Positions 1-11,290 of a stretch of 64,000 nt of DNA are shown here, piece by piece. The translations under genes and the position numbers were made by a program. The stretch's first letter is position 1. Every line of letters begins with the position of its first letter. This DNA is from Ephemerocybe angulata (lineage: Eukaryota; Basidiomycota; Agaricomycetes; Agaricales; Psathyrellaceae): NCBI GenBank assembly GCA_013368325.1, contig JAACJK010000004.1:620001-684000 (forward strand), written 5' to 3'. The notes beneath the pieces were generated by a model. That model was not told the origin of the DNA and searched no databases. It saw only the letters and a program-made list of their open reading frames with translations.

Positions 1-1741
1 GTTTCCGCATCTCTGTCAGATGTGGCCCTTCGCGGAAATGGCGTTTACCTTTTAGCAATGCAATTGGGTACTGTCACGGTTGAAGTTTGTCTCTTTATCA
101 GGAGCATTGCAAGCTCGCAGCCCTTATCCTTGCTCGCAATACACCCATTTTGGGTAACAGTTTCAGGATGGTGCTTCGTTCTTTATCTCACCATATTCAG
201 ATATTTGATGTCATGGAAGCTATATACTCCCTCTCTTTAGGCTTTAATTTTAGTGGTGGATATCTCATACCAGTCTAGACCTTTCGGGCTCTCAGCTTCT
301 ACACACCCATGCATACCGGTGCAAGCTCCACAGCGCGACAGGCTCTCATCCCCGTTCCGGGCAACTCGAGGAACGCTGCTTCTCAACCCACCTAGAAGTC
401 CTACCTGCTTTATGCGAGGTGTGAACTTAGTGCGAATCACATGACGTTAACGATGGGCGCTTAATGTCATCCCATTCCACTGGTCCCGAGTAGATCCAAG
501 GCTTCAGGACTCATTTTAAGAACAAAAAGATAGGTTCATGTTTGTATACCACTCACGGAGTCGTGCTGGAATCTTGATGCCGGCTCACAGCCTTAGCAAT
601 TCACAAATCACACGTGCGTTCGTTAAGCGCCCATCATCACAGATCATTACGTGTTCCAGCGCCGCTCGTCCGCAAGGGCAAACCTTGATGGTATCTGGAG
701 ATTAAAAGCGGCTCTGTGAGCATTCTGAGAGGTCACGGTTTACGCCCGGGATGCTTGCTCCACTGTGAATAAGTTGTCTTGTGTCAAACCTGGTGCTTCT
801 ATTTGAAGTTCAAGAGTATCCGGAGTCGGCGCAACTGCCTCTTAATGAGCGGTAGATATGTAGTTGGTATTTAAATAGCGTTGCGTCTTCACCGTTCATT
901 ACCGCGCGATGTATGCTCGTATTCGTTCGGATAGCACGATACTTATCATCAGTACTTCGGGAAAACGGTATCGTGAAGAGCGCCAGAAAGCTCTACTTTC
1001 AATTGCCATTGAGTATAGACAGAGATTCGATCGATATAGATATATCTATTGCAGCGAACAATCGAAAAGGATAAAACGCGTGTTTCAAGTATCACAACTG
1101 GACGTATGTTATATGAGTGTGTGTAGGCCTCCGGGCGGGCAGATGGGGAGATGGCATAATGGCGACATGGGTTGGGTTGGGAAAGGCAATAGCGGAGGCG
1201 AAAGCGAAAGCGAAAGTCGAGGTGGGGAAGCGAGGGAGTACGGATTAACAGATCATACGTAAGTAATAGTGTCGATGCTATGGATATCAACAACAGTCGA
1301 GAGAGGTGCGAGACGAAGGTGGGGAAGAAGGCATGGGAGACGAGGAGGAACAGTATCAGACAGAGGCTCGTAACACAGACAATTGTGTGAAGACAACAAG
1401 GGAAACGGCCAAAATGAAGTGGGCCCAGGATAGGTAACGACCAAGAAGGAATAGAGCAAAAGAAATGGAAAAAAGAAGACAAGAGCCGGGAACGGGAGAT
1501 AAGAAACCAGATAGGCAGTCAGGGGAAAGGAGAGAAGACCGAGATAGAACCAAGCAATCAATAGCCAAGAGACCACGGTACGCTATCAAGAGCAAAAACG
1601 ATACGAAAACAGAGAAGCGAAGTGCCATGGACCAACAATGTGCAAAGGTCAGAACTAATAAATACGTGCCTTTTGAGTACAGCGAATGAACGTCCGAGCC
1701 TGAACAAGAGCTTAAAACAGAAAAGAAACAAACAAAATCGA
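1..1741. other. No recognisable gene
   Basis: Short open frames occur on both strands, but none shows a domain, spliced continuity or convincing composition. A 13-bp inverted pair (GATGGGCGCTTAA at 452-464, TTAAGCGCCCATC at 623-635) encloses about 160 bp and may be a small foldback element. From about 1160 to 1740 the + strand is purine-rich. The stretch next to 1742 is probably the 3' untranslated region of the La-domain gene on the opposite strand. Confidence 0.5.
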
Positions 1742-4700
1742 TCATCGCGACGCATCGCTCGTCATCACAAACAACACATCATCCTCATCCTCGTCCCCGT
1801 CACCACTCCCCACCCCATTGACCCCACCCCCCTGATGCGCCGCCACTTCAGCCGCAAAACCGGGTAAAAGCCCAGTCCCAGGTCCCACCGGGACCCCATT
1901 ATGCATCAAATACATCGGCGCCACGTCTACCGGTGGCTCTCGACCCCCCAAAGGCATTCCCATCGGAGGAGGCATCTGGCTTCGTGCCATCGGATTGCCG
2001 TTCACTTCAGGGACGACGCTCTCCTCTGCATCGGGCAACACGAACTGTTCCCATCCCCCCATCCTCACCCAATCGTCCCTAACCTGCAAGATCGACGACA
2101 AGTACAAGACTTCCCGCACGATGTTCGCATCCACAGTCAACCTTCGCACTCGGTTGAAGGATGCGATAATCGAGATCGGAATCCACCCACGGGAGTCCAT
2201 CTAAGAGAAATGGAATCAATGTGATGAAAACGTGGAGATATATGAAATTAAACTGCGAACACACCTTCTTCCTTAAGAAGAAATCCTTCGCCATATTCTG
2301 AGGGCTAAGGTAATACTCCAACTGGCCCAATAAGTAATACCTCGTCGGATCTAACGGGAACGGCACCAGTGTCACTGGAACTGGCACAGGAGGGGCGGGA
2401 GGGCCGGAGCCAGCGGCCGCACTGGGCGAAATCGCCGACGGTGGGTTTGACGACGGATGAGGCAGCAGCTGAGGGGGAATGGGCGGCGGAGGTGGTAAGG
2501 GAGGCAGGTACGACACCGCTCCCGGGTTCGGTTGGCCCATGAATCCTGGAGGCATCCCGCCGAAGTAGGCAGTGGGACTGGGCATCCCTTCGAGAGGCAT
2601 TGATCCATGGTGTGCAAGCGGAAGGCCATGCATGAACTGAGGGGGAAGGAAGGGAGGCATGTGAAGGGGCGGGGCATTTGGATGAGGAGGCCCAAACGGC
2701 GGCAGAGTCGGCGGTACTTGAACTTGGATTGGGACAGACTGCGGGGTATTACTCCGTCGCGCATGGCGGTGCTGTGAACCTGGGCCTCCTCCCCCACTGA
2801 TTCCGGATGCATGAGTCCGCCCTCCACGACGCGGCCCTTGTCCCCCTCTGCCGTCTGGTCTATCTCTATCTCCCCTCTCCCTCTCCCCGCCCTCAAATGG
2901 TCGAGGCATCCTCTGCCTTCGATCGTCTCTGCCAGGGACGAACCCAGGATGAGGATGAGGAGGAAGGTGGTGTGCTCCTTGACCTTGGGCGAACCCCTGC
3001 GCCCTCCGCTCCTTTTCCCACACTCTTTCCCGTTCCCTTGCCAGCATCTCCTCACGCATGACCTCTAACGCCCTCCCACTCCCGCTGACCCGCCCGAACC
3101 CATACCCGTAATCTCGCACCTCAAAGTCTTCGTCACTCACGACGGGGATGGGCCTCGGTGCCTCCGGCAAGGGAGCTTCCAACGTGTCAGAAACGTTGGT
3201 TCCATTAATCAGAGGAGAAGGCGACGATCGCGTTGCTGGAGGACGAGTGAGCCCAGGCGGGTGCTGAGGCTGAGTCAAGCCCAACCCAGGCGGAGGTGCA
3301 TCCGCTAAATCTGCTCCAGGCGTCCCACCCAGACTCAACGGGACCTGCAACCCTCCAGGCGAAGCCGACAGCGACATCGACAACGGACTGAGACGCGCCA
3401 CCCCAGGACTCCCCTCCACAACCACATCCAACAGACTTTTCCCGTCTCCTTCAACTTCAACTTCAACTTCAACTGGCGCATCTATCGTTGCGGTCCCAAA
3501 CTCCCACTTTCCCTTGCTCTCGGCAGTCGTCGCCTTGACCTCATCCTCGGGCGGTACAGCGAAGCTCGACCGTCGCGATCGTTTCCCAGTCACTCCAGCC
3601 CCCGTGATTCCCAGATTCTTCACCCCCCGAACGACCTCAGATAGTTCCTCAGGCGCTAGCCCGATCACAACCTTCCTGCCGCCGTTCATAACAGGCTCTT
3701 GGCTATCGATCGATCCAAACTGCACCGGCTTTGCAAAAGGGCCGCCGTCACTAGGCACTGGGCCTGTGCTGTATAGTTGATTGGGTGGGTAGTAAAAGCC
3801 ATCAGCCCCAGGTGAAGGCGGCAAATACGGTGAGGCGTTAAATCCTGGGGGCGGTCCATACGGGGGGAATTGCTGATGGGGATATGGATGAGGCGGCGGG
3901 GGCGGTGGGGGCTGGAAATTCGGGCTGGGCATTTGCGGATGCGGGGAACCAGGTTTGGATGACCTGTTGGAAAGGCTGGGCGGCCTCAAGGAGGCATTCG
4001 CGGTGTCAAGGTTGCGTGAACCGTTGACTTTTGGACTATGCGCGGCATTGCTGTTAGAATCGCGATCACCACGGCGCTGCTCTTCAGGGAGCCGCCTGCG
4101 CCCAGCGCCTCTGGGACTCGATTGCACGCTCCCGCTCCGACTTTGCACGCGAGACTGCGACGTTGACGCCACCTGCGATGGGGGTCCTGCATCCTCATGT
4201 CAACTACCAAAGTACGCCAACCCAACATCTGAATATACACACCTTTCGGGTTCTTGCGCGTTTGCCCATCACCCCTGCCCGCCGATTGTCGCCGTGTCGA
4301 AGGCGCCGACGCCTTGAGCGCGTCGGCGGCAGCCTGCAACTCTTCAGCGGGGATAGGTACCCACTTCTTCGTTTTCTCTGCGGATGGTATGAGCTACATC
4401 CCCAAACACGAACAGCAAACGCACCCTTCTTCGGTAGCTGCTCCTTGGCCCCTCGATCGTTCTCCTTGCCATTCCCATTCGCATCCTTCCCCAGCGACGC
4501 AGTGACCTCTGGCCACGACTCCTTATCCGTCACGGGCGGCACCTTCGTCGCCGCCGCAGTCTTAGGCTGCATCCGAGTTGCAGGCGAGCTCGTTAATGGC
4601 GGTTTGGTCGTAGACGATCCGGGCTGTGACGACGACGACAAGGACGAAGCAGGCGGCGGCGCGGCGGTCGAGGACGTGGCACGAGCAGCAGCCAACTGCT

Positions 4701-4928
4701 CCTTGCGCATGCTCCAGACGTTGGCGATGGGGGCTTTGGCGGGCTCCATCGGCGATGGCAGCGAATCTGCACGGGTTGACGTCGTGGACGGTGTCAAGAG
4801 ATGTTTTGACGACGACCAGGGCGTTTGCCCCTGTGCAGCCAGCTGTGCCGCATTTCCCACGCTAATATGTTTGGCATGCGCTAAATCATTTTCCCGACGA
4901 ACTTATAAATCCTCGTCGTACTTGCCAT
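1742..4928 (-). CDS. La-domain RNA-binding protein, LARP1/Slf1-Sro9-like
   Basis: Predicted exons, complement: 1742-2200, 2265-4186, 4243-4377, 4425-4880, 4922-4928; all junctions are GT-AG and the frame is continuous, giving about 992 residues. The La-type winged-helix motif lies near the C-terminus and is split by the last intron (YYLSPQNMAKDFFLRKK, then MDSRGWIPI, FNRVRRLT). Members of this family bind mRNA or poly(A) and act in translation control in the cytoplasm. The N-terminal 800 residues are disordered, rich in Pro, Ser and Gly, and carry KWVPIP, a motif I associate with this family. The start is uncertain. The open frame at 4860 begins with GTG, so I infer a 7-nt first exon (ATGGCAA, 4928-4922) and a 41-nt intron, which restores an ATG. 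The La domain is certain; orthology to LARP1 rather than another LARP class is likely. Confidence 0.85.
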
Positions 4929-5271
4929 AACGAAACAGGTTTTCTTACGAGAACGAGTAGGAAAGAGGCATTACATGCAGTATTATTTGATAAGACTAGT
5001 ATTCAATAGGTTGTGGCTATAGGTCATGAACTGGAGCTGGAGGGTCCTTGTGTGTATCTAGGGAATGGTATGCGCTATGTCCGTCCGAAATTGCGTGTGT
5101 GGCAAGTACAAATGTAGATGGAGTGATAATGATAGGTCGTAGCAAATCGTCAGGTAAGGTTAGAGGATGGAGGAATGTTTAATGAAGAAGGGAAGTGAAA
5201 ATATTGAAGGAACGAATGATTGTAAAAGGGGAACGAAAACAGGCATCATTTCATAAAAAAAGACGAGGAAC
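4929..5271. other. Intergenic region, convergent/tandem spacer
   Basis: It holds the promoter of the La-domain gene (read leftwards) and the 3' flank of the furin-repeat gene. No coding signal or repeat was seen. Confidence 0.4.
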
Positions 5272-8134
5272 TCATTTCCGGAATGGATTCCTCGACCTCT
5301 TATGCTCCTGCGGCACCCCCAGGGTATCCATCGAGAACTTACTCACAAGTTCGCGTTTCACAGGCTGCCTCGTGGACGGCGCCTTGCTTGGGAGCCCAGT
5401 CATCTGGGAGTACAATGAATCCGCCGACATTTGGCTCGAACCGCTCGGCGGTCTCGCAGCCGGCGGGTTCATGTAGTACCCAGCAGGGGAGCTAGAGGGG
5501 AACATTGAGATCTCGGTGATAGGCCTAGGCGGCTTCGGTGCCTTCCTAGGCTCCGAACCACCAAGGTCAACCAAGTCGTCCCTCTCCCGCAGCCCTACAT
5601 TCCGCATCGGCGGCGAGATGATCAAGCTGCCTCTCTCCCTCTCCCCCTTCAGGTTCATGAGCTTCATAGGCGCAGAAATGAGCATATTGCCCCTGGCTTC
5701 CTCCGCCTCCCTCAGCTCATTCAGCCTGAGACTGTACGGCCGCCCCTCCTCTCCATAAGGCACAACTACAATCTTCTTCCCCGTCCCTTGAATGCGCGAC
5801 GGGACACCCCCACCCAGCCCCCCTTCGTAATCCGCCCTCACACTCCTCTTATGCCCAAACACCTTCTCCCCAAACCTAACCAGCCGCCACCTCCACCCCC
5901 CACTCTTCTTCACCCCCTCCCCAAACATCCTCGTCTTCTCCGCCCTCTTCTTCTTCTGCCTCCTCCTAAGCAACCAGATGATAACCAAAAGGATGAAAGC
6001 ACATCCAAGCGCCATCAACAAGATCTGCCACCACTCCAACTTCCCCTTGCTCTTCTTAGTCGGCGTATCGATCCCAGCAATAGGCTGCTCCCCACTCGAG
6101 GCCACAACCACCAGCTCACTCAGACACACCCCAAGCCCAGGAATCACATTCGCCGACCCCGCACAGTTCGCAGCGACACAGCTCCCCTGGCGCAGCACCT
6201 GCGTCGCGCTCGAGCACGCAGCGCAGTTCGCCGGGCCCGGCCCAAAACAGCTCGAACAGCTACTATCGCACGCCAGACACGTCCCACTCGCGGCGTCAAA
6301 GAACTGCGTCTTCGTGCACGTAGGCAAACACCTCCCATTAAGCAGGACCGGCCTGTCCGCCGGGCACGCAGTGCACTGGTTGAACTCGCCCCCGGAACAC
6401 GAGGCACAGTCCGGATGGCACGTTGTGCAAGAGGAAGCGGACGAAGACTGGAACGTCCCGGCGGGGCACGTAGCGACGCAGCGCCCGGAGGCGGCGAGCT
6501 GGTTGTTGGCGCACGTGAGGCACGAGGTGGCAGAGTCGCTGCACGTCCTGCAGGACGAGTCGCAGGCTTGGCATGTCTTGAGGTCCGAGCCCACGAACGT
6601 CCCATCAGGGCAGGTCTCGACACACTCGCCGTTGTTAAGGAAGAACCCCGCGATGCACCCCGTGCACTGTCGGGCGCTGATAATCGAGGCTTGGCTGAAG
6701 TTGGGGATCCTGCAGGAGGTGCACTTTGCGCCGCAGCTGTCGCACACCTTCTTGACGTTGTCGGCGATGCGGTTCGACCCCTCGCAGACGCCGTCCGAGT
6801 TCGGGGTAACGCAGACGCCGTTGAGGAAGATGGTGCCGCGCGCACATGAACTGCAGTCGTTTGCAGAAGGGCCGGTGCAAGCATCGCACGCCGAGTTGCA
6901 GACGCCGCAGTCGGCGCCATTTCCAAAGCTTCCCGCGGGGCAGACTTGGCCATTCGACCGGACCTGGGCTGGAGCGTTGCAAATGCTCTTGTCGGAGCCA
7001 TCTTGAGTGAACCCAGGACGGCAAGAGGTACACGTCCCGGTGGTATCTTCGCACTGGTTGCATCCGAGTCCACACACTAATAACAGAAGTCAGCTTACTT
7101 CGACTCGCAGCAAGGAATAGGATTGACGTACCTTTGCAGTCTCCAGTAGACGAACGGAAAAACCCAGAAGCACACTTCCCACAAGCCACTCCGTCCGCTC
7201 CTGTCTCGAACCCAGTGGTACACTCGCATTGTCCGTTCGCGCCACACACCCCATTCACACAGTTGCAGGTCGACGGCTTGTTCGGAATCGTGGGCTTCAG
7301 GCAGCGACCGGTGCCCGATATCCCCTGGTCGCAGGTGTCGCAGTTGGAAGGGCAAGGCTGGCACTTCGGTCCAAAGAATCCAGGCTGGCACTGTTCGCAA
7401 GACGCCCCTGCAAACCCGGCGGCACACAGGCACTTTCCGGCAACGGTGCAGCGACCCGCGTTGCTGCAAGCAGGTGAGCAGGCCACGGACTCGAGGTTGT
7501 TGAGCGAGAGAGCCCCCGCCACGCTTGCCGGAAGCTGGCTGATATCAGGGACAGGTTCCCAGAGGGTTATCCGCTTGTTGGAGCCGGCTGTGATGGTCGC
7601 GACGAGGTTGTTCGAGATGGCGAGGGCTTTGGCGTTGAGGGGCACCGAGGCGTTAACGACTGGTGCTTCGGGAAGACCAGTGAAAGCTGCTTGGCTTGAA
7701 TAAAGGGGACCTTCATAGATCGAGAACCCGTTCTGGAGTTGAAGGTTGAGGGGTAGTTTGGTGGAGTTGACGAATCCTACGGAGGCTGCGATGGAAACAG
7801 ACGGGTTCGTGAGGACGTCGTGGAGGTATTGGGGGCTGGTTTGGTCGGTATATTGCCCGGGTAGCAGGTGTACCGGCATTGCCCCTGTCGGAGTATTTAG
7901 GCGTGCGCCAACTAGATAACGTTGAGAACCGTCAAGAGTGCCAGTACAAAGTCCAACTCACTGGTGACATTGGAAGTCCCCTGCAGACATTGTCCGGGAA
8001 CACAGACGATAAATGATGTAGTTGTTTGTGAATCTCCAAATGAGAGTTAGAAAAGGCCAGAGTAAGGATGTTCTCAGCAACTCACAAGCTAGTATGGGTG
8101 CTAAGAGCACAGGGAACAGTCGTGTTGCGAACAT
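5272..8134 (-). CDS. Furin-repeat, cysteine-rich single-pass membrane protein (receptor-like), full-length copy
   Basis: Exons, complement: 5272-7076, about 7132-7911, 7962-8033, 8086-8134; the product is about 901 residues. It opens with a signal peptide (MFATRLFPVLLAPILA). A region of about 150 residues follows without dense cysteine. Next come many CxxC/CxC furin- or growth-factor-receptor-type repeats (CSPACSNAGRC, CEQCQPGFFGPKC, CNSACDACTGP). One transmembrane helix (ILLMALGCAFILLVIIW, about residue 650) precedes a basic stop-transfer stretch and a cytoplasmic tail of about 230 residues rich in Pro, Ser and Arg. Fungal relatives are usually annotated as growth-factor-receptor-domain proteins; their ligand and role are not established. 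A near-identical truncated copy lies at 15055-17515. Long open frames on the opposite strand here are GC-rich shadows. Confidence 0.85.
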
Positions 8135-8335
8135 CGCAGGCGTGAAGGTCGTGGTAGAGAGGAAAGAGCAACGAGCAGGCTCTCCATTCCTCTTGTGCTC
8201 ATAATCCCTGCCTCCCCGCCGCTGCCCATGGCGACTCCCATTGTCCTTTTGTGCAGCACACAATTAGGCGGCAACCAGCCATTGTTCTCATTGTTTGGTT
8301 CCGAGGCTGTTTGGCCGTTGTTTGATGTGCCCAAA
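5699..8335. repeat. Segmental duplication, copy 1 (partner 15086-17750)
   Basis: About 2.6 kb in direct orientation relative to the partner, spacing about 9.4 kb. Identity is very high through exons, introns and the promoter, then ends abruptly inside the coding region on the left (shared start TCCTCCGCCTCCCTCAG). It fades on the right near 8335, after TTTGATGTGCCCAAACAAAG. Confidence 0.9.
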
Positions 8336-8339
8336 CAAA

Positions 8340-11290
8340 GGCGTCTGCTCCGAGCACAGCGGAGCACCTCCTCGCCCTCGTCGCGATCGCCGCGTCTGCC
8401 CATTGGCATTCCCCTGTGGTCGTCGTTCTGCACGGTCCTCAGGCCGACGCTGCCCTGCTTCGACGCCGCCTGAAAGCTCGAGAAGCCCGTGAACGTCGTG
8501 CAGGCGCAAGGCGGTCGTTGATTTGCACAGGAGCGTGCTGGGATAGCGAACGTGAGTTCAGATGGCTTTGGAAATGGCACCCACACTCATCTTGGCCATA
8601 GACCACCTCGAGACCGCATGCAACCGAAACCGACACCCCTCACACCCATCCCTACGAAAGAAAACATCTTCGGCAACAGAATGGGATCGGAGACGTCGAA
8701 TACGACTCGACCGGCAAGCGACGCGCAAACGCAGGACCAGCAAACTGCGAATGGCCTCGTTCGAAGGTAAGGACAACTCACTTCATTACAGCTGAGAAGC
8801 ATAACTGACCTTTTCTTCATCGCAGCCTGCATTCGAGCCCAGTCCGAACCCGAAATCGCACGCAGACCCCCCGCTAGTTCTCCTGCATGCAATCGGCCAA
8901 AGGTCAGGTCGACGGGGAGAAGGGGTGCGAAGCAAAGAAGATTGTGGTGAGTAAAGGTATTTCTGGCTCGCTATCGGCATTTGCTCACCTTCGACCACAG
9001 CCTACGAATCACGCGCCATTCGCCGGCCTCCCTACACCGTCGCATCAACTGCGAGCTCGAAACCTCCGCCTACGCCTGCACCGCCGCATCGACTACGAGC
9101 TCGAAAGAGTCGCTGGCGCCTCGCCCGGCCTCGCACGAATACCCCGCCTCTATCTTCAGCGCCGGATCGACCACATGGCCACGAGACTTGGCGCGTTGTC
9201 TGGCTTCGCGTTAACCCCCCGCATGCTGTCTCCAGCGTCGCATTGACGAGCACCGAACATTTGGTGAGCGATATACAGACGTCGATTTGCTGTCAGATAC
9301 TTACTTGTTCTTCTAGATTGGAACGGCACATCCATTACTTGGCTGCTAGGGATCGATCTGGTGAGTATCCGCCCCCTCATGCACAGGAATGCGACGTACT
9401 CACCTTTTCTTCGGCCAGCCCACACGAACCGTTCAACCCCCTCGAGCGTACCCAGCCCTCGCCCACATTCGGGCTAAATGCCGACTCCAGCACACAGGAC
9501 AACGTCGCGAGTCGGAATGCGGGCGTCGGCCACCTGGGTGAGCGCTGCCGTGTCTGGCACTAGCCTTCACACAGGTCAGGACAGTGCGTCTCTGTATGAC
9601 GAGACGAGACTCACGGTGTGTTGAGACGAGCAGGCGGCCTGTGAAAGAAACACTAGCCACGAAGAGTCGGAGGCGGAGCGTTGACTTACTGTACGCGAAT
9701 CTAGAGGTGTGGAAAGTAGAAAGGTGCGTTTTTTTATAACAAAAACGAGGCGAGACTGACCTGTAACAGTAGTAGCAGTATATGGGGCTACGATGGGCAT
9801 TGAAACGACGAAACCCGTGTCGATCCCGAGCCAAGCGAAGAGCCATAGATACGGCGTCCATGGTCGAACGACCGCATCGACGAGACTGGCTTCGGGTGAG
9901 CACCCTTGCCTGCACGATGTCGAGAGCACACTCACCCTCGTTTGCAGGCAGACAACACCTCAGCCGGCCCACGTTGCAACCATCGCAGTAGACCAAGGAC
10001 GAGGCTCACCGACGCGCCGGGGATTTACCGCACGCGTCGTCGACGTGCACCGACCCTCGGGCGATGATGCCGGCTGTAAGGAGCTGGTTGCGACAAGGAC
10101 CCCCTTCGACGTGCACGACCGTCGCAGACAGCACCAGGGCCTTGGCCTGTCGACGAAACAGAAATCAACTCCAAGTCAAACGAAGTCTAAGAGCTGCAGG
10201 ACTTACCGCACCCATCGTCGACACATGCACCAGTCTTCGATCGCGCCAGTTCAAGAAACAGCACTTCGGCCTGTTCGGTCTACGGAGGGGCGAGCGTGCA
10301 GAGGTGAGTGGCCAATCGCCCTCGACGGCGCTCGTGGGGTGTACTTACTGAATTATCAGTAGGCTGGCGCGTTCGAACAACGTTCGAAACGTGCTCGACG
10401 TTGTGGGTCGCCGTTCGCCCTCGACGACGGTTGCTGCAAGTCATCAGCACACATCCAGTTTCAATCGCAGTCCCTTCGCTCACCGTCTGGATTCTCCGGC
10501 ATCGTGCAGCCCAACGTTGGCCGTCGCGTTCGCAAGATTATCCTTCGGCTGGCCAAGGTAAGTAAATCATTTGTTGTTCCCAACGCTGCTTGCGGACGTA
10601 CTGAATTCCAATATTGGACGTGGCCGTGGAGCCAGCAAGGCCGCTATCGACATGCCTCGCTGACGGCGGGTGCGTCTATTGGCCTAGAGGTCTGCTTAAC
10701 TTTCGTAGCCAGAACGAATGTAATAGATACGCACCTTGGATAATAAAACTTGATTCTCTTATTCCGGCTGCCTGAATTTTGTTTCAATGGTTTACTCTGG
10801 CTTCGCGTGAGTCGCCCTTCATGGCATGAGAAAGCACAACTAACTGACCTGTATATAACCCTGGCCTCGGGTCGAGCAATCGTCTCGGGCAGGCTGTTGA
10901 GTCTCTTTTGCTGTGTTAATCGGCCCATGTCAGACAAGAGAACAAAGTATTAGATGATTGAATGACTTACCCAGTTTATATGTCTGACCTTCCGCGTGCG
11001 AGTGCTTAGCCGGAGCCGTTGAGGCATCGTGGTGTTCACGCGCAAGTAGTCTAAGGTGGTGAGTTCTTCCAACTTCCCTGATTGATTCAGAAGACTTACT
11101 TCAAGTATTAATGACCAAGGGGCCAGAAGCTAGAATAATCGTTCAAGTCAGCGTGGGGCCAATCCAGTAGGCCTATAACAGCTCACTTGAGGACAACTTG
11201 AGGTATGTGTTGAAGTGTACGATTCTGAAAGGGGTGGATACACATGTCAGCTAACAAAACTGTCCAGACTCTACAGACAACTGACGAACT
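8340..11290 (+). other. Mini-exon array: run of spliceosomal introns between short exon-like blocks
   Basis: At least six intron-like units fit strict rules: 8552-8601, 8767-8825, 8947-9000, 9264-9316, 9361-9418 and 9896-9947. Each is 50-59 nt, starts GTGAGT, GTGAGC or GTAAGG, and ends in CAG or TAG; most carry a CTCAC, CTGAC or CTTAC branch-like box just before the 3' end. More candidates continue past 10.5 kb. Exon-like blocks are 40-250 nt. Joining the blocks around 8.6-9.2 kb gives an open frame of roughly 200 residues that ends at TAA near 9214, without any domain I recognise. The strand is set by the intron signals. It may be an intron-rich protein gene, a decayed one, or a spliced non-coding transcript. 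A similar array occurs at 49.1-51.2 kb. Confidence 0.45.

Noticed and set aside
5788..7006. Long open frames (over 340 codons) on the + strand across the furin-repeat gene, repeated at 15028-16393
   Set aside because: They are antisense shadows of a GC-rich cysteine-coding exon. The minus frame has signal peptide, repeats, membrane helix and clean splice sites.
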